Notes: generated by a model not told the origin, from the sequence alone. A DNA stretch of 64,000 nucleotides from Litorimonas haliclonae (GCF_965138505.1 NZ_CBCSCO010000004.1:124001-188000); one strand, 5' to 3'. Positions 42,156-50,813 are shown, numbered from the stretch's first letter. A program made the numbers and translations.

Positions 42156-42226
42156 CCCCCGCTCATCCTCGTAAAGCCGCGATTTTGGCTCAGACTGGAT
42201 CCCCGCCTTCGCGGGGATGAGCGGGA
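42156..42226. repeat. Palindromic intergenic repeat (REP-like)
   Basis: Outer arms CCCGCTCATCC (42158-42168) and GGATGAGCGGG (42215-42225) are exact inverted copies. Inside the right half lies a second hairpin ATCCCCGC-CTTC-GCGGGGAT (42199-42218) that competes with the outer one. The GGATCCCCGC..GCGGGGATGA unit resembles dispersed palindromic repeats found between genes in many alphaproteobacteria. It lies between yaaA and the FAD oxidase gene, in a gap otherwise without genes. Confidence 0.75.
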
Positions 42227-42239
42227 GGAGTTGAGACGT

Positions 42240-43634
42240 TTAAATCATAACCCGCGGGTTCATGATCCTATCCGGGTCTATCGCGTTTTTGATCGATTTC
42301 AGGAGCCAGATTTTTGTGGGGTCGGCGCGTTCGGCAAGATCTTCGCGTTTCATGATCCCGATGCCGTGTTCGGCGGAAATGGAGCCTCCCAGTTCATCAA
42401 TAATATCAAAAATGGGTTGGGAGAGGTCGTCCCATTTTTCTAGGAACGTCTTTTTATCCGCGTCTTTGGGTTGGGCGACATTATAGTGGATATTGCCGTC
42501 GCCGAAATGGCCAAACCCGACCGGGCGGCAGCCGGGGGCGACCTCCTGACATTTGGCGTCAGCCAGTTTGAAAAACTCCGGAATTTTATCAATCGGCACG
42601 GTGATATCATGTTTAACTGAGCCGCCGAGGAATTTCTGCCCCGCGCTCATATGTTCGCGGATGGAGAGAATTTCCTCGGCCTGTGTTTCGTTTTGCGCAA
42701 TCACCGCATCAAGGACTTTCTCGGCTTCGAAAGCTTTGCCGAGAATGGATTCGGCAAGCGCCGCGCCTTCTTCTTCGCTATCGACTTCCCAGTCACAAAG
42801 AAGATACCAGTCGTACTCGCTTTCAAACGGGTCGCGGACGGCGTCGAAATTATCGACCACGGCGCGGTAGCCAATAGACGGCATGACTTCGAACATGGCG
42901 AGCCTTCCGCCGGCGCGGAAATCCTCCAGGAGCGAGACGGCGGTGGCGACGCTGTCCAAACCGATGAGGGCGCGCTGCACATAGGCGGGTTTGGGATAGA
43001 GCTTAAGCGAGGCCGCCGTGATAATGCCGAGCGTGCCTTCCGCGCCGAGGAAAAGACGATTCAGATCATAGCCTGTATTGTCTTTGCGCAGATTGGTCAG
43101 CCCGTTGAAAATATCGCCATTGGGCAGGACCGCCTCGACGCCGAAGACCAGCTCTTTGGTGGTGCCGTATTTGAGGACATGATTGCCGCCCGCATTGGTC
43201 GAGAGAACGCCGCCGACCGTGCAGCTGCCCTGGCTGGAAAGCGTCATCGGGAATTTGCGATTGGCTTCATTCGCCGCGTCGAGAACATTTTGTAAAATCG
43301 CGCCGGCCTCGACAATCATATTGTTCGAAGTCGGATTTATTTCGCGAATTTTGGTCATTTTCTTGAGCGAGATAAGGACTTCGCCTTGAGGGGTGTTGCC
43401 GCCGACCAATCCTGTATTGCCGCCCTGGGGCATGATGGCGATTTTATGCTTGGCGCAGATTTTGACAGCCTGCGAACATTCCTCCGTCGTGCGCGGGGTG
43501 AGCATGAGCGGGGTCTTGCCGAAATATTTATCGCGCCATTCCGTCAGATGGGGCTCGATTATATCTTCGTCTTGTGTCCACGCACCGTCGGGGAGGGCAG
43601 ATTTAAGGGCGTCGATTTTTTCTTCATCAGTCAT
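42240..43634 (-). CDS. FAD-binding oxidoreductase (GlcD / D-2-hydroxyglutarate dehydrogenase-like)
   Basis: A 464-residue flavoprotein of the VAO/GlcD class. The N-terminal FAD-binding half shows MLTPRTTEECSQAVKIC, IMPQGGNTGLVGGNTPQG and GTTKELVFGVEAVLPNGDI; the C-terminal half has PVGFGHFGDGNIHYNV and GGSISAEHGIGIMKRE, the metal and substrate residues of D-2-hydroxyacid dehydrogenases. D-2-hydroxyglutarate or D-lactate is a likely substrate. The ATG at 43634 overlaps the tsaC stop as ATGA. It is the third gene of yceI-tsaC-FAD oxidase. Confidence 0.92.
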   Translation of the reverse strand: MTDEEKIDALKSALPDGAWTQDEDIIEPHLTEWRDKYFGKTPLMLTPRTTEECSQAVKICAKHKIAIMPQGGNTGLVGGNTPQGEVLISLKKMTKIREINPTSNNMIVEAGAILQNVLDAANEANRKFPMTLSSQGSCTVGGVLSTNAGGNHVLKYGTTKELVFGVEAVLPNGDIFNGLTNLRKDNTGYDLNRLFLGAEGTLGIITAASLKLYPKPAYVQRALIGLDSVATAVSLLEDFRAGGRLAMFEVMPSIGYRAVVDNFDAVRDPFESEYDWYLLCDWEVDSEEEGAALAESILGKAFEAEKVLDAVIAQNETQAEEILSIREHMSAGQKFLGGSVKHDITVPIDKIPEFFKLADAKCQEVAPGCRPVGFGHFGDGNIHYNVAQPKDADKKTFLEKWDDLSQPIFDIIDELGGSISAEHGIGIMKREDLAERADPTKIWLLKSIKNAIDPDRIMNPRVMI

Positions 43635-44254
43635 GTAATACCAAATGGCTTGAGAGCGGAGAGAGGTAAAGCCCCCTCCCGCAGAAGTCGGGGCGGGCTT
43701 TCGGCGAGGCTGACGATCGTCGAAGCCTCTTCCATGGGGCAATCTTCCAAGAGGAGCATGTCGTCGACGTCATATCCGAGGGATTTTGACGCCTGGGACG
43801 CTTGGGTTGGAGCCGGCTCCCCCGAGCGGTTGGCGCTGGTCAGCGCGACAGGATATTCAATCTTGGCAAAGGTGATTTCTGTCCGCCAAATGGCATCAGG
43901 GCATCTTATGGCGATGGTCGGCGTACCGTCAGGCGCGGTGGAATAAAGTTGGGGTGCCAGACGGGTAAAAAGGGACGGGTCACGCGCGGGGAGAACCAAG
44001 GTCAGAGGGCCGGGCCAGAATTTCTTGGCCAAGCGTTTCGCAAGGCGGTCAAAGGTGACATAATTTTTGGCGGCGTCCATTCCGCTGACGCAAAGGGCGA
44101 GAGGTTTGTCAAAATCCCGTCCTTTGATCGCGTAGAGGCGGTTGACCGCTTCGGGACGGTCCGCGCGCGCCGCAACGCCGTAAACCGTTTCCGTCGGCAG
44201 GATGACAACCCCCCCCGAATGCAACACATTCAAAACTTCCGCGCGCGTGCCCAC
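43631..44254 (-). CDS. tsaC: L-threonylcarbamoyladenylate synthase (TsaC/Sua5 family)
   Basis: Makes threonylcarbamoyl-AMP from threonine, bicarbonate and ATP, the first step of tRNA t6A37. The 207 residues correspond to the YrdC domain alone (short TsaC form): GGVVILPTETVYGVAARAD, YAIKGRDFDKPLALCV, FWPGPLTLVLP, TIAIRCPD and ALTSANRSGEPAP. It starts with GTG, one base after the yceI stop, and is probably translated by coupling; its stop overlaps the next gene. TsaE of the same pathway is at 20.2 kb. Confidence 0.93.
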   Translation of the reverse strand: MGTRAEVLNVLHSGGVVILPTETVYGVAARADRPEAVNRLYAIKGRDFDKPLALCVSGMDAAKNYVTFDRLAKRLAKKFWPGPLTLVLPARDPSLFTRLAPQLYSTAPDGTPTIAIRCPDAIWRTEITFAKIEYPVALTSANRSGEPAPTQASQASKSLGYDVDDMLLLEDCPMEEASTIVSLAESPPRLLREGALPLSALKPFGIT

Positions 44255-44255
44255 T

Positions 44256-44864
44256 TTACTGAGCCTCGTTAAACTCGGCTTCGATGCGAAGCGAGATTTT
44301 ATCGCCTATATTTCCAAGCGTGATGAGGTAGTCCAGTCCGAATTCAGATCGCATAAACTCTCCCTGCGCCGAGAAACCTAAGGTCTCGCCGGGGTGACCA
44401 AAGCTTTTACCGACCCCGTTAAACGTCGCGTTCAAAGTGACGGGTTTGGTAACTCCCCTCAAAGTGAGATCGCCCGTAATTACCCCGGTTTTTTCTCCGG
44501 TGACCTGGATAGAGGTCGAGGTGAAACGGATTTCCGGGTAGTTTTTCGCATCCAGATATTTGCTGTCTGTTGCGATTGTCGTGTCAAACTCCGGCAGGCC
44601 GGTATGAACGCTCATCGGGTCGATGATAACATCGACGCGGCTGTTTTCAGGCGCCTCAGGAACAAAGTCGAGCGCGCCAGAAATTTTATCAAAGCGCGCC
44701 GTATATTGAGAAAGTCCGGCGTGAGACAGCGACCACACTACGCTGGCATGGGTGGGATCAAGCACATATTCGCCTTGCCGCGCGGCCTGCGGAGAAGGGT
44801 CGGGGGGTGTGGCGCAGCCCGCCACAAGCAGAAGCGCGAAAAAAGGTATCAGAAACGGTCTCAT
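44256..44864 (-). CDS. YceI-like lipoprotein
   Basis: A 201-residue lipoprotein precursor with lipobox VAGC (Cys17) and a YceI lipocalin-type domain: YVLDPTHASVVWSLSHAGLSQ, VDVIIDPMSVHTGLPEFD, YPEIRFTSTSIQV, GDLTLRGVTKPVTLNATFN. YceI proteins bind isoprenoid-type lipids such as polyprenyl chains. The ATG at 44864 opens the signal peptide and is preferred over a 32-codon longer frame. It is the first gene of a three-gene operon and divergent from lepB. Confidence 0.92.
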   Translation of the reverse strand: MRPFLIPFFALLLVAGCATPPDPSPQAARQGEYVLDPTHASVVWSLSHAGLSQYTARFDKISGALDFVPEAPENSRVDVIIDPMSVHTGLPEFDTTIATDSKYLDAKNYPEIRFTSTSIQVTGEKTGVITGDLTLRGVTKPVTLNATFNGVGKSFGHPGETLGFSAQGEFMRSEFGLDYLITLGNIGDKISLRIEAEFNEAQ

Positions 44865-44970
44865 AGGGTCTCTTACTCTTGATATCCTGACAATGAAATA
44901 TCTTTCACGGTACTGATATATCCTCAATTCTGACTTGATAAGCCGACCGCCACGCGGCATTGCCTATGCG

Positions 44971-45765
44971 ATGACTCAGAAGGCTGATAACATAGATATG
45001 ACGACCCAAGCGACAGAGAGTGCGCCGGAGAAAAAAAGCCGGAATTTTGGTCAATGGATCTGGTCGGAAATTAAATTTTTTCTGGGCCTGTTTAGCTTTG
45101 TTCTAGCCATGCTGACCTTGGTCTGGGGTCATTTCAAAATCCCCAGTGAGAGCATGCTGCCAACGCTTGAGGTCGGCGACCACCTTTATGTTTCGAAATT
45201 CGCTTATGGATACTCGAAACATTCTCTTCCGTTTTTGTTACACAAATTACCTTTGCCCGAAGGTCAGGTTTTTTCTCGATTGCCCAAACGCGGCGATGTG
45301 GTTGTTTTTCGAAATCCAAAAAGCGGTCAGATCATGATTAAACGCATGATTGGTTTGCCGGGCGACCAAGTTCAGGTTTCGGGTGGGCAGCTCTATGTGA
45401 ATGGGCAAAGTGTCGGACGTGACAAAGCAGATAGCTATCTGTTCCGGGAGCATAAGGGCCGTGTTGTCGGCGTGGAGGTTTACCACGAAAAACTTCCGGG
45501 TGAAAAAGATAGCCATTTAATCTATGAAAAGACGGATCAAGGGCCTTTAGATAATACCGAGGCTTTTAATGTGCCGGAAGGACATGTTTTTTTCATGGGC
45601 GATAACCGCGATAATTCGACCGATAGCCGCGCCCCCGAGGGCCCGGGTTTTGTACCGCAGACCCATCTAATCGGCAGGGCCGATTTGATGATGTTCTCTT
45701 TCAAAAGGTGCGAGGCCGAGGAAGGCCTACGTTGTCCAGGTATTCGCTTTGGTAAAAAGCTCTAA
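44971..45765 (+). CDS. lepB: Signal peptidase I
   Basis: Membrane serine protease (264 residues) that removes Sec signal peptides. A single N-terminal helix (FFLGLFSFVLAMLTLVWG) precedes the catalytic domain: Ser in IPSESMLPTLEVGD, Lys in IMIKRMIGLPGDQV, then the family box VFFMGDNRDNSTDSR. Starts at 44971 or 44998 are both possible; neither has a strong ribosome site. It is the first gene of lepB-phosphatase-xseB-DUF559-ispA-dxs-tlyA. The many exported proteins in this window are its substrates in principle. Confidence 0.94.
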   Translation: MTQKADNIDMTTQATESAPEKKSRNFGQWIWSEIKFFLGLFSFVLAMLTLVWGHFKIPSESMLPTLEVGDHLYVSKFAYGYSKHSLPFLLHKLPLPEGQVFSRLPKRGDVVVFRNPKSGQIMIKRMIGLPGDQVQVSGGQLYVNGQSVGRDKADSYLFREHKGRVVGVEVYHEKLPGEKDSHLIYEKTDQGPLDNTEAFNVPEGHVFFMGDNRDNSTDSRAPEGPGFVPQTHLIGRADLMMFSFKRCEAEEGLRCPGIRFGKKL

Positions 45766-45768
45766 TCC

Positions 45769-46401
45769 TTGGAGTCTGAGCAGGATATCCCGCAAACGCG
45801 GTCACGCCAGGCTCGCTCTGTAAATACGCTCGTCATTGCACGGCACGGTAAACCGTCCTTGTCGCGCAAGGTCTATATGACGTGGCAAGGCTATCGCGAT
45901 TGGTGGATCCGATATGATGAAGGCGGCATTGTCCAGGGCCAGCGCGTCCCGCCCAAGCTTTTATTTTGGGTCAATCAGGCAGACCTCATCATCGCTAGCC
46001 CGTTGAAACGAGCGATAGAAAGCGCCGAACTCGCCGCCGGGCGAGAGGTCGATATCATAGACGACCATCTAATCGAGGCGGCGCTGCCGTCGCCGCCCCT
46101 TGGGAAGTTCAAAATGCGGCCCAAAAGTTGGGGCACCGCCGCGCGGATTTTCTGGTATTTCGGTTGGTCCGATGGGCTAGAAAGTCACACAGAAGCCCGA
46201 GCGCGTGTTGAAATCATGTGTGACCGCTTAGCGGACTATGCTACGGACGGAAAAATTGTCTATGTCTCCGCCCATGGGTGGATAAACCGAATGCTTAAAG
46301 GCTCACTCATAAAACGCGGCTGGAAAATGCGCTCGCAAAACGGCGATTTGCATTGGTCTTTCCGCCGCTACGAACGCCCTATAGATTACGAGGAAAAATA
46401 A
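45769..46401 (+). CDS. Histidine phosphatase superfamily protein
   Basis: A 210-residue phosphoglycerate-mutase-fold protein. The phosphohistidine motif is RHG in LVIARHGKPS, with IIASPLKRAIESAEL (second Arg) and the distal His in YVSAHGWINRM. The start appears to be TTG at 45769, three bases after the lepB stop; no in-frame ATG exists before the catalytic motif. The stop overlaps the xseB start as TAATG. The substrate is unknown; its place between lepB and xseB suggests housekeeping expression. Confidence 0.85.
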   Translation: MESEQDIPQTRSRQARSVNTLVIARHGKPSLSRKVYMTWQGYRDWWIRYDEGGIVQGQRVPPKLLFWVNQADLIIASPLKRAIESAELAAGREVDIIDDHLIEAALPSPPLGKFKMRPKSWGTAARIFWYFGWSDGLESHTEARARVEIMCDRLADYATDGKIVYVSAHGWINRMLKGSLIKRGWKMRSQNGDLHWSFRRYERPIDYEEK

Positions 46402-46649
46402 TGGCCGAAACTAAAGCCGAGAAAACGATCAAAGATTTGTCTTTCGAAGACGCGCTCAAAGAATTGGAAGGTATTGTTCAGCGGCTCGAACGCGGCGACG
46501 CGCCGCTTGAGGAGAGCATTACCATCTATCAGCGCGGCGCAGCGCTGAAAGCCCATTGCGATGCCAAGCTGAAAGACGCGCAGATGAAAGTCGAAAAAAT
46601 TGTTCTAGACGGAAGCGGGAAGGTCAGCACGGAAAATTTTGATGAGTAA
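46401..46649 (+). CDS. xseB: Exodeoxyribonuclease VII small subunit
   Basis: Small helical subunit (82 residues) of exonuclease VII. The signature LSFEDALKELEGIVQRLERGDAPLEESI (markers FEDALKELE and VQRLERGD) and YQRGAALKAHCDAKL are clear. The ATG at 46401 overlaps the preceding stop and has GAGG nine bases upstream. In alphaproteobacteria it is normally followed directly by ispA and dxs; here a DUF559 gene and a palindromic element intervene. xseA is not in the window. Confidence 0.94.
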   Translation: MAETKAEKTIKDLSFEDALKELEGIVQRLERGDAPLEESITIYQRGAALKAHCDAKLKDAQMKVEKIVLDGSGKVSTENFDE

Positions 46650-46655
46650 AATAGG

Positions 46656-47039
46656 GTGACTCTAAATAAAACCCAGATACGCCGCCGCTCTATTTTTAAT
46701 GCACGCCGCCTTCGTCGGGATCTAACCAGTGCAGAGCACAAACTTTGGTTGGCGCTAAAGGGTAGGCGTCATGATGGCCTTAAATTTAGACGCCAACATC
46801 CCGTTCCTCCTTATATTTTGGACTTTGCCGAGAGAAAGCTGAAGCTCGCTATTGAAATTGACGGGGCTACTCATTGGACGGATGAGGAACAAGCTCGTGA
46901 TTTGAAACGGACAAATTTTCTTGAATCCAAGGGATGGACAGTCATTCGTTTCTTAAATGGAGATGTGTATGAAGGTCTTGAGGATGTTTTAGAAATGATT
47001 TGGTTGAAAGCTATAGAATTGAGAGATGCAAATAAATGA
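46656..47039 (+). CDS. DUF559 domain endonuclease-like protein
   Basis: A 127-residue protein of the DUF559 family (Vsr / PD-(D/E)XK nuclease relatives). Markers are RRDLTSAEHKLWLALKGRR, KFRRQHPVPPYILDFAERKLKLAIEIDGATHW (in part), and the D-x-x-R-x-x-FLESKGWTVIRF segment; Asp in ILDFA and Glu-Asp in AIEIDG would form the active site. It starts with GTG seven bases after xseB, with no good Shine-Dalgarno. It interrupts the common xseB-ispA order and lies beside a 140-bp palindrome, suggesting insertion. Function in vivo is unknown. Confidence 0.88.
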   Translation: MTLNKTQIRRRSIFNARRLRRDLTSAEHKLWLALKGRRHDGLKFRRQHPVPPYILDFAERKLKLAIEIDGATHWTDEEQARDLKRTNFLESKGWTVIRFLNGDVYEGLEDVLEMIWLKAIELRDANK

Positions 47040-47053
47040 AATTCACTGATTGT

Positions 47054-47197
47054 CTCTTCTCCCCATTTATGGGGGGAAGTGGCCGGAGACGCAGTCGGAG
47101 GTCGATGGGGGGGCTCTTTCTACTTGGTGTAGAGCCCGAGAATGGCCCCCCCATCCCCCGCTTCGCGCGGACTTCCCCCCGCAAGCGGGGAGAAGAG
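47054..47197. repeat. Long palindromic element between DUF559 gene and ispA
   Basis: A 144-bp nested palindrome. Outer arms CTCTTCTCCCC (47054-47064) and GGGGAGAAGAG (47187-47197) are exact inverted copies; next come GGGGGGAAGT (47071-47080) and ACTTCCCCCC (47171-47180), then GATGGGGGGGC (47104-47114) with GCCCCCCCATC (47145-47155), and inner GGGCTCT/AGAGCCC (47111-47117, 47131-47137). Side hairpins CCCCATTTATGGGG and CCCCGCAAGCGGGG flank the arms. It resembles dispersed TCTCCCC..GGGGAGA repeats of alphaproteobacteria. Its right end supplies the purine-rich ribosome site of the next gene. Confidence 0.85.
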
Positions 47198-47202
47198 GGA
47201 AT

Positions 47203-48099
47203 ATGACCGATAGTTTTTCATTCAAATCCCAAATCGCTTTTGTAGCCGGACAGATTGAGACGGCGCTTGAGACACACCTGCCTCAGCCTGAAGGTGAACA
47301 CGCCGTCGTGGCCGAGGCCATGCGCTATGTTGCGCTCGGCGGCGGGAAACGTTTGCGGCCTTTTCTGGTTGTCGAGACGGCTCGCATGCTCGGCGGAGAT
47401 ATTGAAAACGCCCTTATCGTCGGGTGCGCGCTGGAATGTCTCCATGTTTACAGCCTTGTCCATGACGATTTGCCCTGCATGGACGATGATGATTTGCGCC
47501 GCGGTAAGCCGACAGTTCATAAAGCCTATGATGAAGCGATAGCCGTTTTAGCCGGTGATGGGTTGCTGACCCACGCATTTGCTTTGCTTGGGTGTGAAGA
47601 TGCGCACCCTGATCCCTCAGTGCGGGCAAAGCTTGTCTGCGAACTCGCGCAAAAAGGCGGGGTTTCCGGCATGATCGGTGGGCAGGTTATTGATATTACC
47701 GTGTCAGAATCTGACCGGGATGAAGCGCTCATCACGCGCTTGCAGGCCATGAAGACAGGGGCGTTGATTGACTTCGCTGTGAAGGCAGGCGGCATTGTGA
47801 GCGGCGCGGATGACGCCACGCTCAACGCTCTGTCAGCTTATGCCCGCGATATGGGTCTCGCCTTTCAGATTCAGGACGACATCCTTGATGTTGAAGGCGA
47901 TGCGGCTTTGATGGGCAAAGCGGTTGGCAAGGATGAAAACCTTGGCAAAGCCACGTTTGTGTCACTCTTGGGTCTTGAAGAGGCGAAAGAAAAGGCGAAA
48001 GCATTAGGAAAGCAGGCAAAAGGTCACCTTGCCCCGTTTGGCGAAAAAGCGCAGACCCTGAAAGAGACTGTAGATTTTGTGCTCCAAAGGCAGCATTAA
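47203..48099 (+). CDS. ispA: Polyprenyl (farnesyl/geranylgeranyl) diphosphate synthase
   Basis: A 298-residue short-chain trans-prenyltransferase that condenses IPP with allylic diphosphates. The first aspartate motif is VHDDLPCMDDDDLRRGKPT and the second FQIQDDILDVEGD; GGGKRLRPFLV and GLAFQIQ are typical. The ATG at 47203 is the only start that fits the family; its GAGG lies within the right arm of the palindromic element. It feeds quinone and undecaprenyl synthesis and is followed by dxs after 69 bases, as expected. Chain length (C15 or C20) is not decided. Confidence 0.94.
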   Translation: MTDSFSFKSQIAFVAGQIETALETHLPQPEGEHAVVAEAMRYVALGGGKRLRPFLVVETARMLGGDIENALIVGCALECLHVYSLVHDDLPCMDDDDLRRGKPTVHKAYDEAIAVLAGDGLLTHAFALLGCEDAHPDPSVRAKLVCELAQKGGVSGMIGGQVIDITVSESDRDEALITRLQAMKTGALIDFAVKAGGIVSGADDATLNALSAYARDMGLAFQIQDDILDVEGDAALMGKAVGKDENLGKATFVSLLGLEEAKEKAKALGKQAKGHLAPFGEKAQTLKETVDFVLQRQH

Positions 48100-48168
48100 G
48101 GCGTATCTAAAGTAAGGCTCGGGCTTGGGTGGATGCCCTGACCGAGTAGACAGAAAGAAATGAATTAA

Positions 48169-50079
48169 ATGGTGAACACACCACTTTTGGACACAGTTAA
48201 ATTCCCAGCCGATATGCGGGAGTTTTCTTGTGAGCAATTAAGACAGCTGGCCGATGAAGTTCGGGCCGAAGTTATTGATGCAGTCTCCGTCACCGGGGGA
48301 CATTTGGGCGCTGGCCTCGGCGTGGTCGAGCTAACTGTTGCAATTCACCACGTCTTCAATACCCCGACGGACAAGCTCATTTGGGACGTTGGTCATCAAT
48401 GTTATCCGCATAAAGTTCTAACGGGGCGGCGCGACCGGATGCGCACTATCCGTAAGGGCGGCGGTTTGTCCGGATTTACGAAGCGCGCAGAAAGTGAATA
48501 TGACCCGTTCGGCGCAGCTCACAGCTCAACTTCTATTTCTGCCGGAATGGGATTCGCCACGGCCCGTGATTTAGACGGCCGCGATGGACATGTGATTTCG
48601 GTGATTGGCGACGGCTCCATCACGGCGGGCATGGCCTATGAGGCGATGAATAATGCGGGCGCCACGGATTCCCGCCAGATTGTCATCCTGAATGATAATG
48701 ATATGTCGATTGCCCCGCCCGTTGGCGCGATGAGCCATATGCTGGCCAAGATGGTCAGCTCCGGCGGTTATCAAAAACTGCGCGGCGCGGGGAAAGCCTT
48801 CGTCAAAGACGCGCCTCGTCCCATTAAATCCACGGCCCGCAAGGCCGAGGAATATACGCGCGGCATGTTTATGGGCGGCACCTGGTTCGAAGAGCTGGGG
48901 TTTTATTATGTAGGCCCGGTCGATGGTCACGACATAGACGCGCTCGTGTCCGTTCTGGAAAATGTCAAAAACATGAAAGAGGGACCGACCCTCATCCATG
49001 TCGTGACGCAGAAGGGCAAAGGCTACGCGCCGGCTGAAAATTCCGCCGATAAATATCACGGCGTCAGCAAGTTTAACGTCGTTACCGGCGAGCAGAGCAA
49101 ATCTATTCCGAACGCGCCGAGTTATACCGCGGTGTTCGGAGATCAGCTGATCAAGCAGGCCGAAAAGGACGAAAAGGTTGTCGGTATCACAGCCGCCATG
49201 CCAGGCGGGACCGGGATGAACGTTTTTGGTAAGGCTTTTCCCGATCGAATGTTCGATGTCGGAATTGCCGAACAACATGCCGTGACTTTTGCGGGCGGAC
49301 TTGCCGCCGACGGATTCAAGCCGTTTTGCGCCATTTACTCGACTTTCCTGCAACGCGGATATGACCAGGTCGTGCATGATGTAGCCATCCAGAATCTGCC
49401 CGTCCGCTTTGCCATGGACCGCGCCGGACTAGTCGGCGCAGACGGCCCGACCCATGCCGGGTCTTTCGATATTGCCTATCTGGGCTGTCTTCCGAATTTC
49501 ACCCTGATGGCGGCGGCGGATGAAGCCGATCTGGCGCGTATGGTCGCCACGGCGGTCGCCCATGATAGCGGCCCGATCGGGTTTCGCTATGCGCGCGGAG
49601 AAGCCACGGGCATTGAAATCCCTGAAAATCCAGAGCCACTCGAGATCGGCAAAGGCCGCGTCATGAAAGAAGGCTCCCGCGTGGCTATCCTGTCTTATGG
49701 CACACGTCTGGCCGAAGCGATGGACGCGGCGACCCAGCTTGATACTTTAGGGCTGTCCACCACGGTCGCGGATGCCCGTTTTGCCAAACCTTTGGACAAA
49801 GATTTGGTGCGCCGACTGGCCGATGAACACGAAGTTCTGATCACCATCGAAGAAGGCTCTGTCGGCGGTTTCGGCGCCTTTGTCCTGCATGAACTTGCGG
49901 AGTCCGGGCGTTTGGATAACGGTTTGAAAATCCGGACGATGACCTTACCGGATTACTTCATTGATCAGGACACGCCGGCCAATATGTATAAAGAAGCAGG
50001 CTTGGATTCAGACGCGATTGTCGAAACTGTGTTCAAAGCGCTCGGCCAAGAATTTAATGCGCAGATGAATTTGGCATAG
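48169..50079 (+). CDS. dxs: 1-deoxy-D-xylulose-5-phosphate synthase
   Basis: Thiamine-diphosphate enzyme (636 residues) that starts the non-mevalonate isoprenoid pathway from pyruvate and glyceraldehyde 3-phosphate. Visible are DVGHQCYPHKVLTGRR, the ThDP motif starting VIGDGSITAGMAYEAMNNAG, YVGPVDGHDI, then the transketolase-type pyrimidine domain (DVGIAEQHAVTFAGGLA, DRAGLVGADGPTHAG) and the C-terminal domain with IEEGSVGGFG. It is adjacent to ispA and tlyA. Confidence 0.97.
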   Translation: MVNTPLLDTVKFPADMREFSCEQLRQLADEVRAEVIDAVSVTGGHLGAGLGVVELTVAIHHVFNTPTDKLIWDVGHQCYPHKVLTGRRDRMRTIRKGGGLSGFTKRAESEYDPFGAAHSSTSISAGMGFATARDLDGRDGHVISVIGDGSITAGMAYEAMNNAGATDSRQIVILNDNDMSIAPPVGAMSHMLAKMVSSGGYQKLRGAGKAFVKDAPRPIKSTARKAEEYTRGMFMGGTWFEELGFYYVGPVDGHDIDALVSVLENVKNMKEGPTLIHVVTQKGKGYAPAENSADKYHGVSKFNVVTGEQSKSIPNAPSYTAVFGDQLIKQAEKDEKVVGITAAMPGGTGMNVFGKAFPDRMFDVGIAEQHAVTFAGGLAADGFKPFCAIYSTFLQRGYDQVVHDVAIQNLPVRFAMDRAGLVGADGPTHAGSFDIAYLGCLPNFTLMAAADEADLARMVATAVAHDSGPIGFRYARGEATGIEIPENPEPLEIGKGRVMKEGSRVAILSYGTRLAEAMDAATQLDTLGLSTTVADARFAKPLDKDLVRRLADEHEVLITIEEGSVGGFGAFVLHELAESGRLDNGLKIRTMTLPDYFIDQDTPANMYKEAGLDSDAIVETVFKALGQEFNAQMNLA

Positions 50080-50090
50080 GTCTCTCTGCT

Positions 50091-50813
50091 ATGAGAGCCG
50101 ACCAATATCTCGTCAGTCAGGGTCACTACGACTCCCGCGCCCGGGCGCAATCGGCCATCAAAGCTGGGAAAGTGACGATTGACGGCGTCGCGGCTCGTAA
50201 AGCCTCTCAGACAATTCCTAAAGGCGCAAAGGTCATCGCCGAAGCTGAACACCCATGGGTGTCTCGTGGCGGGTTGAAGCTTGTCCATGCGCTTGAGGTT
50301 TTTGGGGTCGAACCAGATGGTTTACATTGCCTGGATGTCGGCTCTTCGACGGGCGGTTTTACGCAGGTGTTATTAGAGAGAGGCGCGGCGAGGGTTTGCG
50401 CCGTCGATGTCGGGCAAGGGCAGCTTCACAGCTCTCTGCATAATCACCCCCGCCTCATATCCCTTGAAAATCAGGATGCGCGCGAATTGACGAAAGACTT
50501 AATTGGTTTCGCGCCAGACCTTATTGTGTGTGACGCAAGTTTTATCGGCCTGTCCAAAGTTCTCGAAATTCCGCTTTCCCTGGCCGCGCCCGGCGCGGCG
50601 CTCGTCAGCTTGGTTAAGCCTCAATTTGAGGTGGGGCGTGACGGAATTGGTCGGGGTGGTTTGGTGAAAAGCGAAGAGCTCGCCTTACAATCTTTAGAGA
50701 ACGTGAAAGCTTGGCTGACCGGAATAGGATGGACCGTGAAAGGCGAGGATGTCTCGCCCATTAAAGGCGGCTCCGGCAATACGGAATATTTGCTCTGGGC
50801 GACGCGGCTATAA
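50091..50813 (+). CDS. tlyA: TlyA-family rRNA (cytidine-2'-O) methyltransferase
   Basis: A 240-residue protein with an N-terminal S4 RNA-binding domain (RADQYLVSQGHYDSRARAQ...AGKVTIDG) and a FtsJ-type SAM methyltransferase domain (GGLKLVHALEVFGV, the SAM motif LDVGSSTGGFTQVLLERGA, ICDASFIGLSKVL, LVKPQFEVGR). The TlyA family methylates ribosomal RNA 2'-O positions; the gene commonly follows dxs, as here, 11 bases downstream. Confidence 0.93.
   Translation: MRADQYLVSQGHYDSRARAQSAIKAGKVTIDGVAARKASQTIPKGAKVIAEAEHPWVSRGGLKLVHALEVFGVEPDGLHCLDVGSSTGGFTQVLLERGAARVCAVDVGQGQLHSSLHNHPRLISLENQDARELTKDLIGFAPDLIVCDASFIGLSKVLEIPLSLAAPGAALVSLVKPQFEVGRDGIGRGGLVKSEELALQSLENVKAWLTGIGWTVKGEDVSPIKGGSGNTEYLLWATRL

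Noticed and set aside
43386..43946. Plus-strand open frames opposite the FAD oxidase and tsaC genes
   Set aside because: Both minus-strand genes have complete family motifs; the plus frames have no recognisable features.
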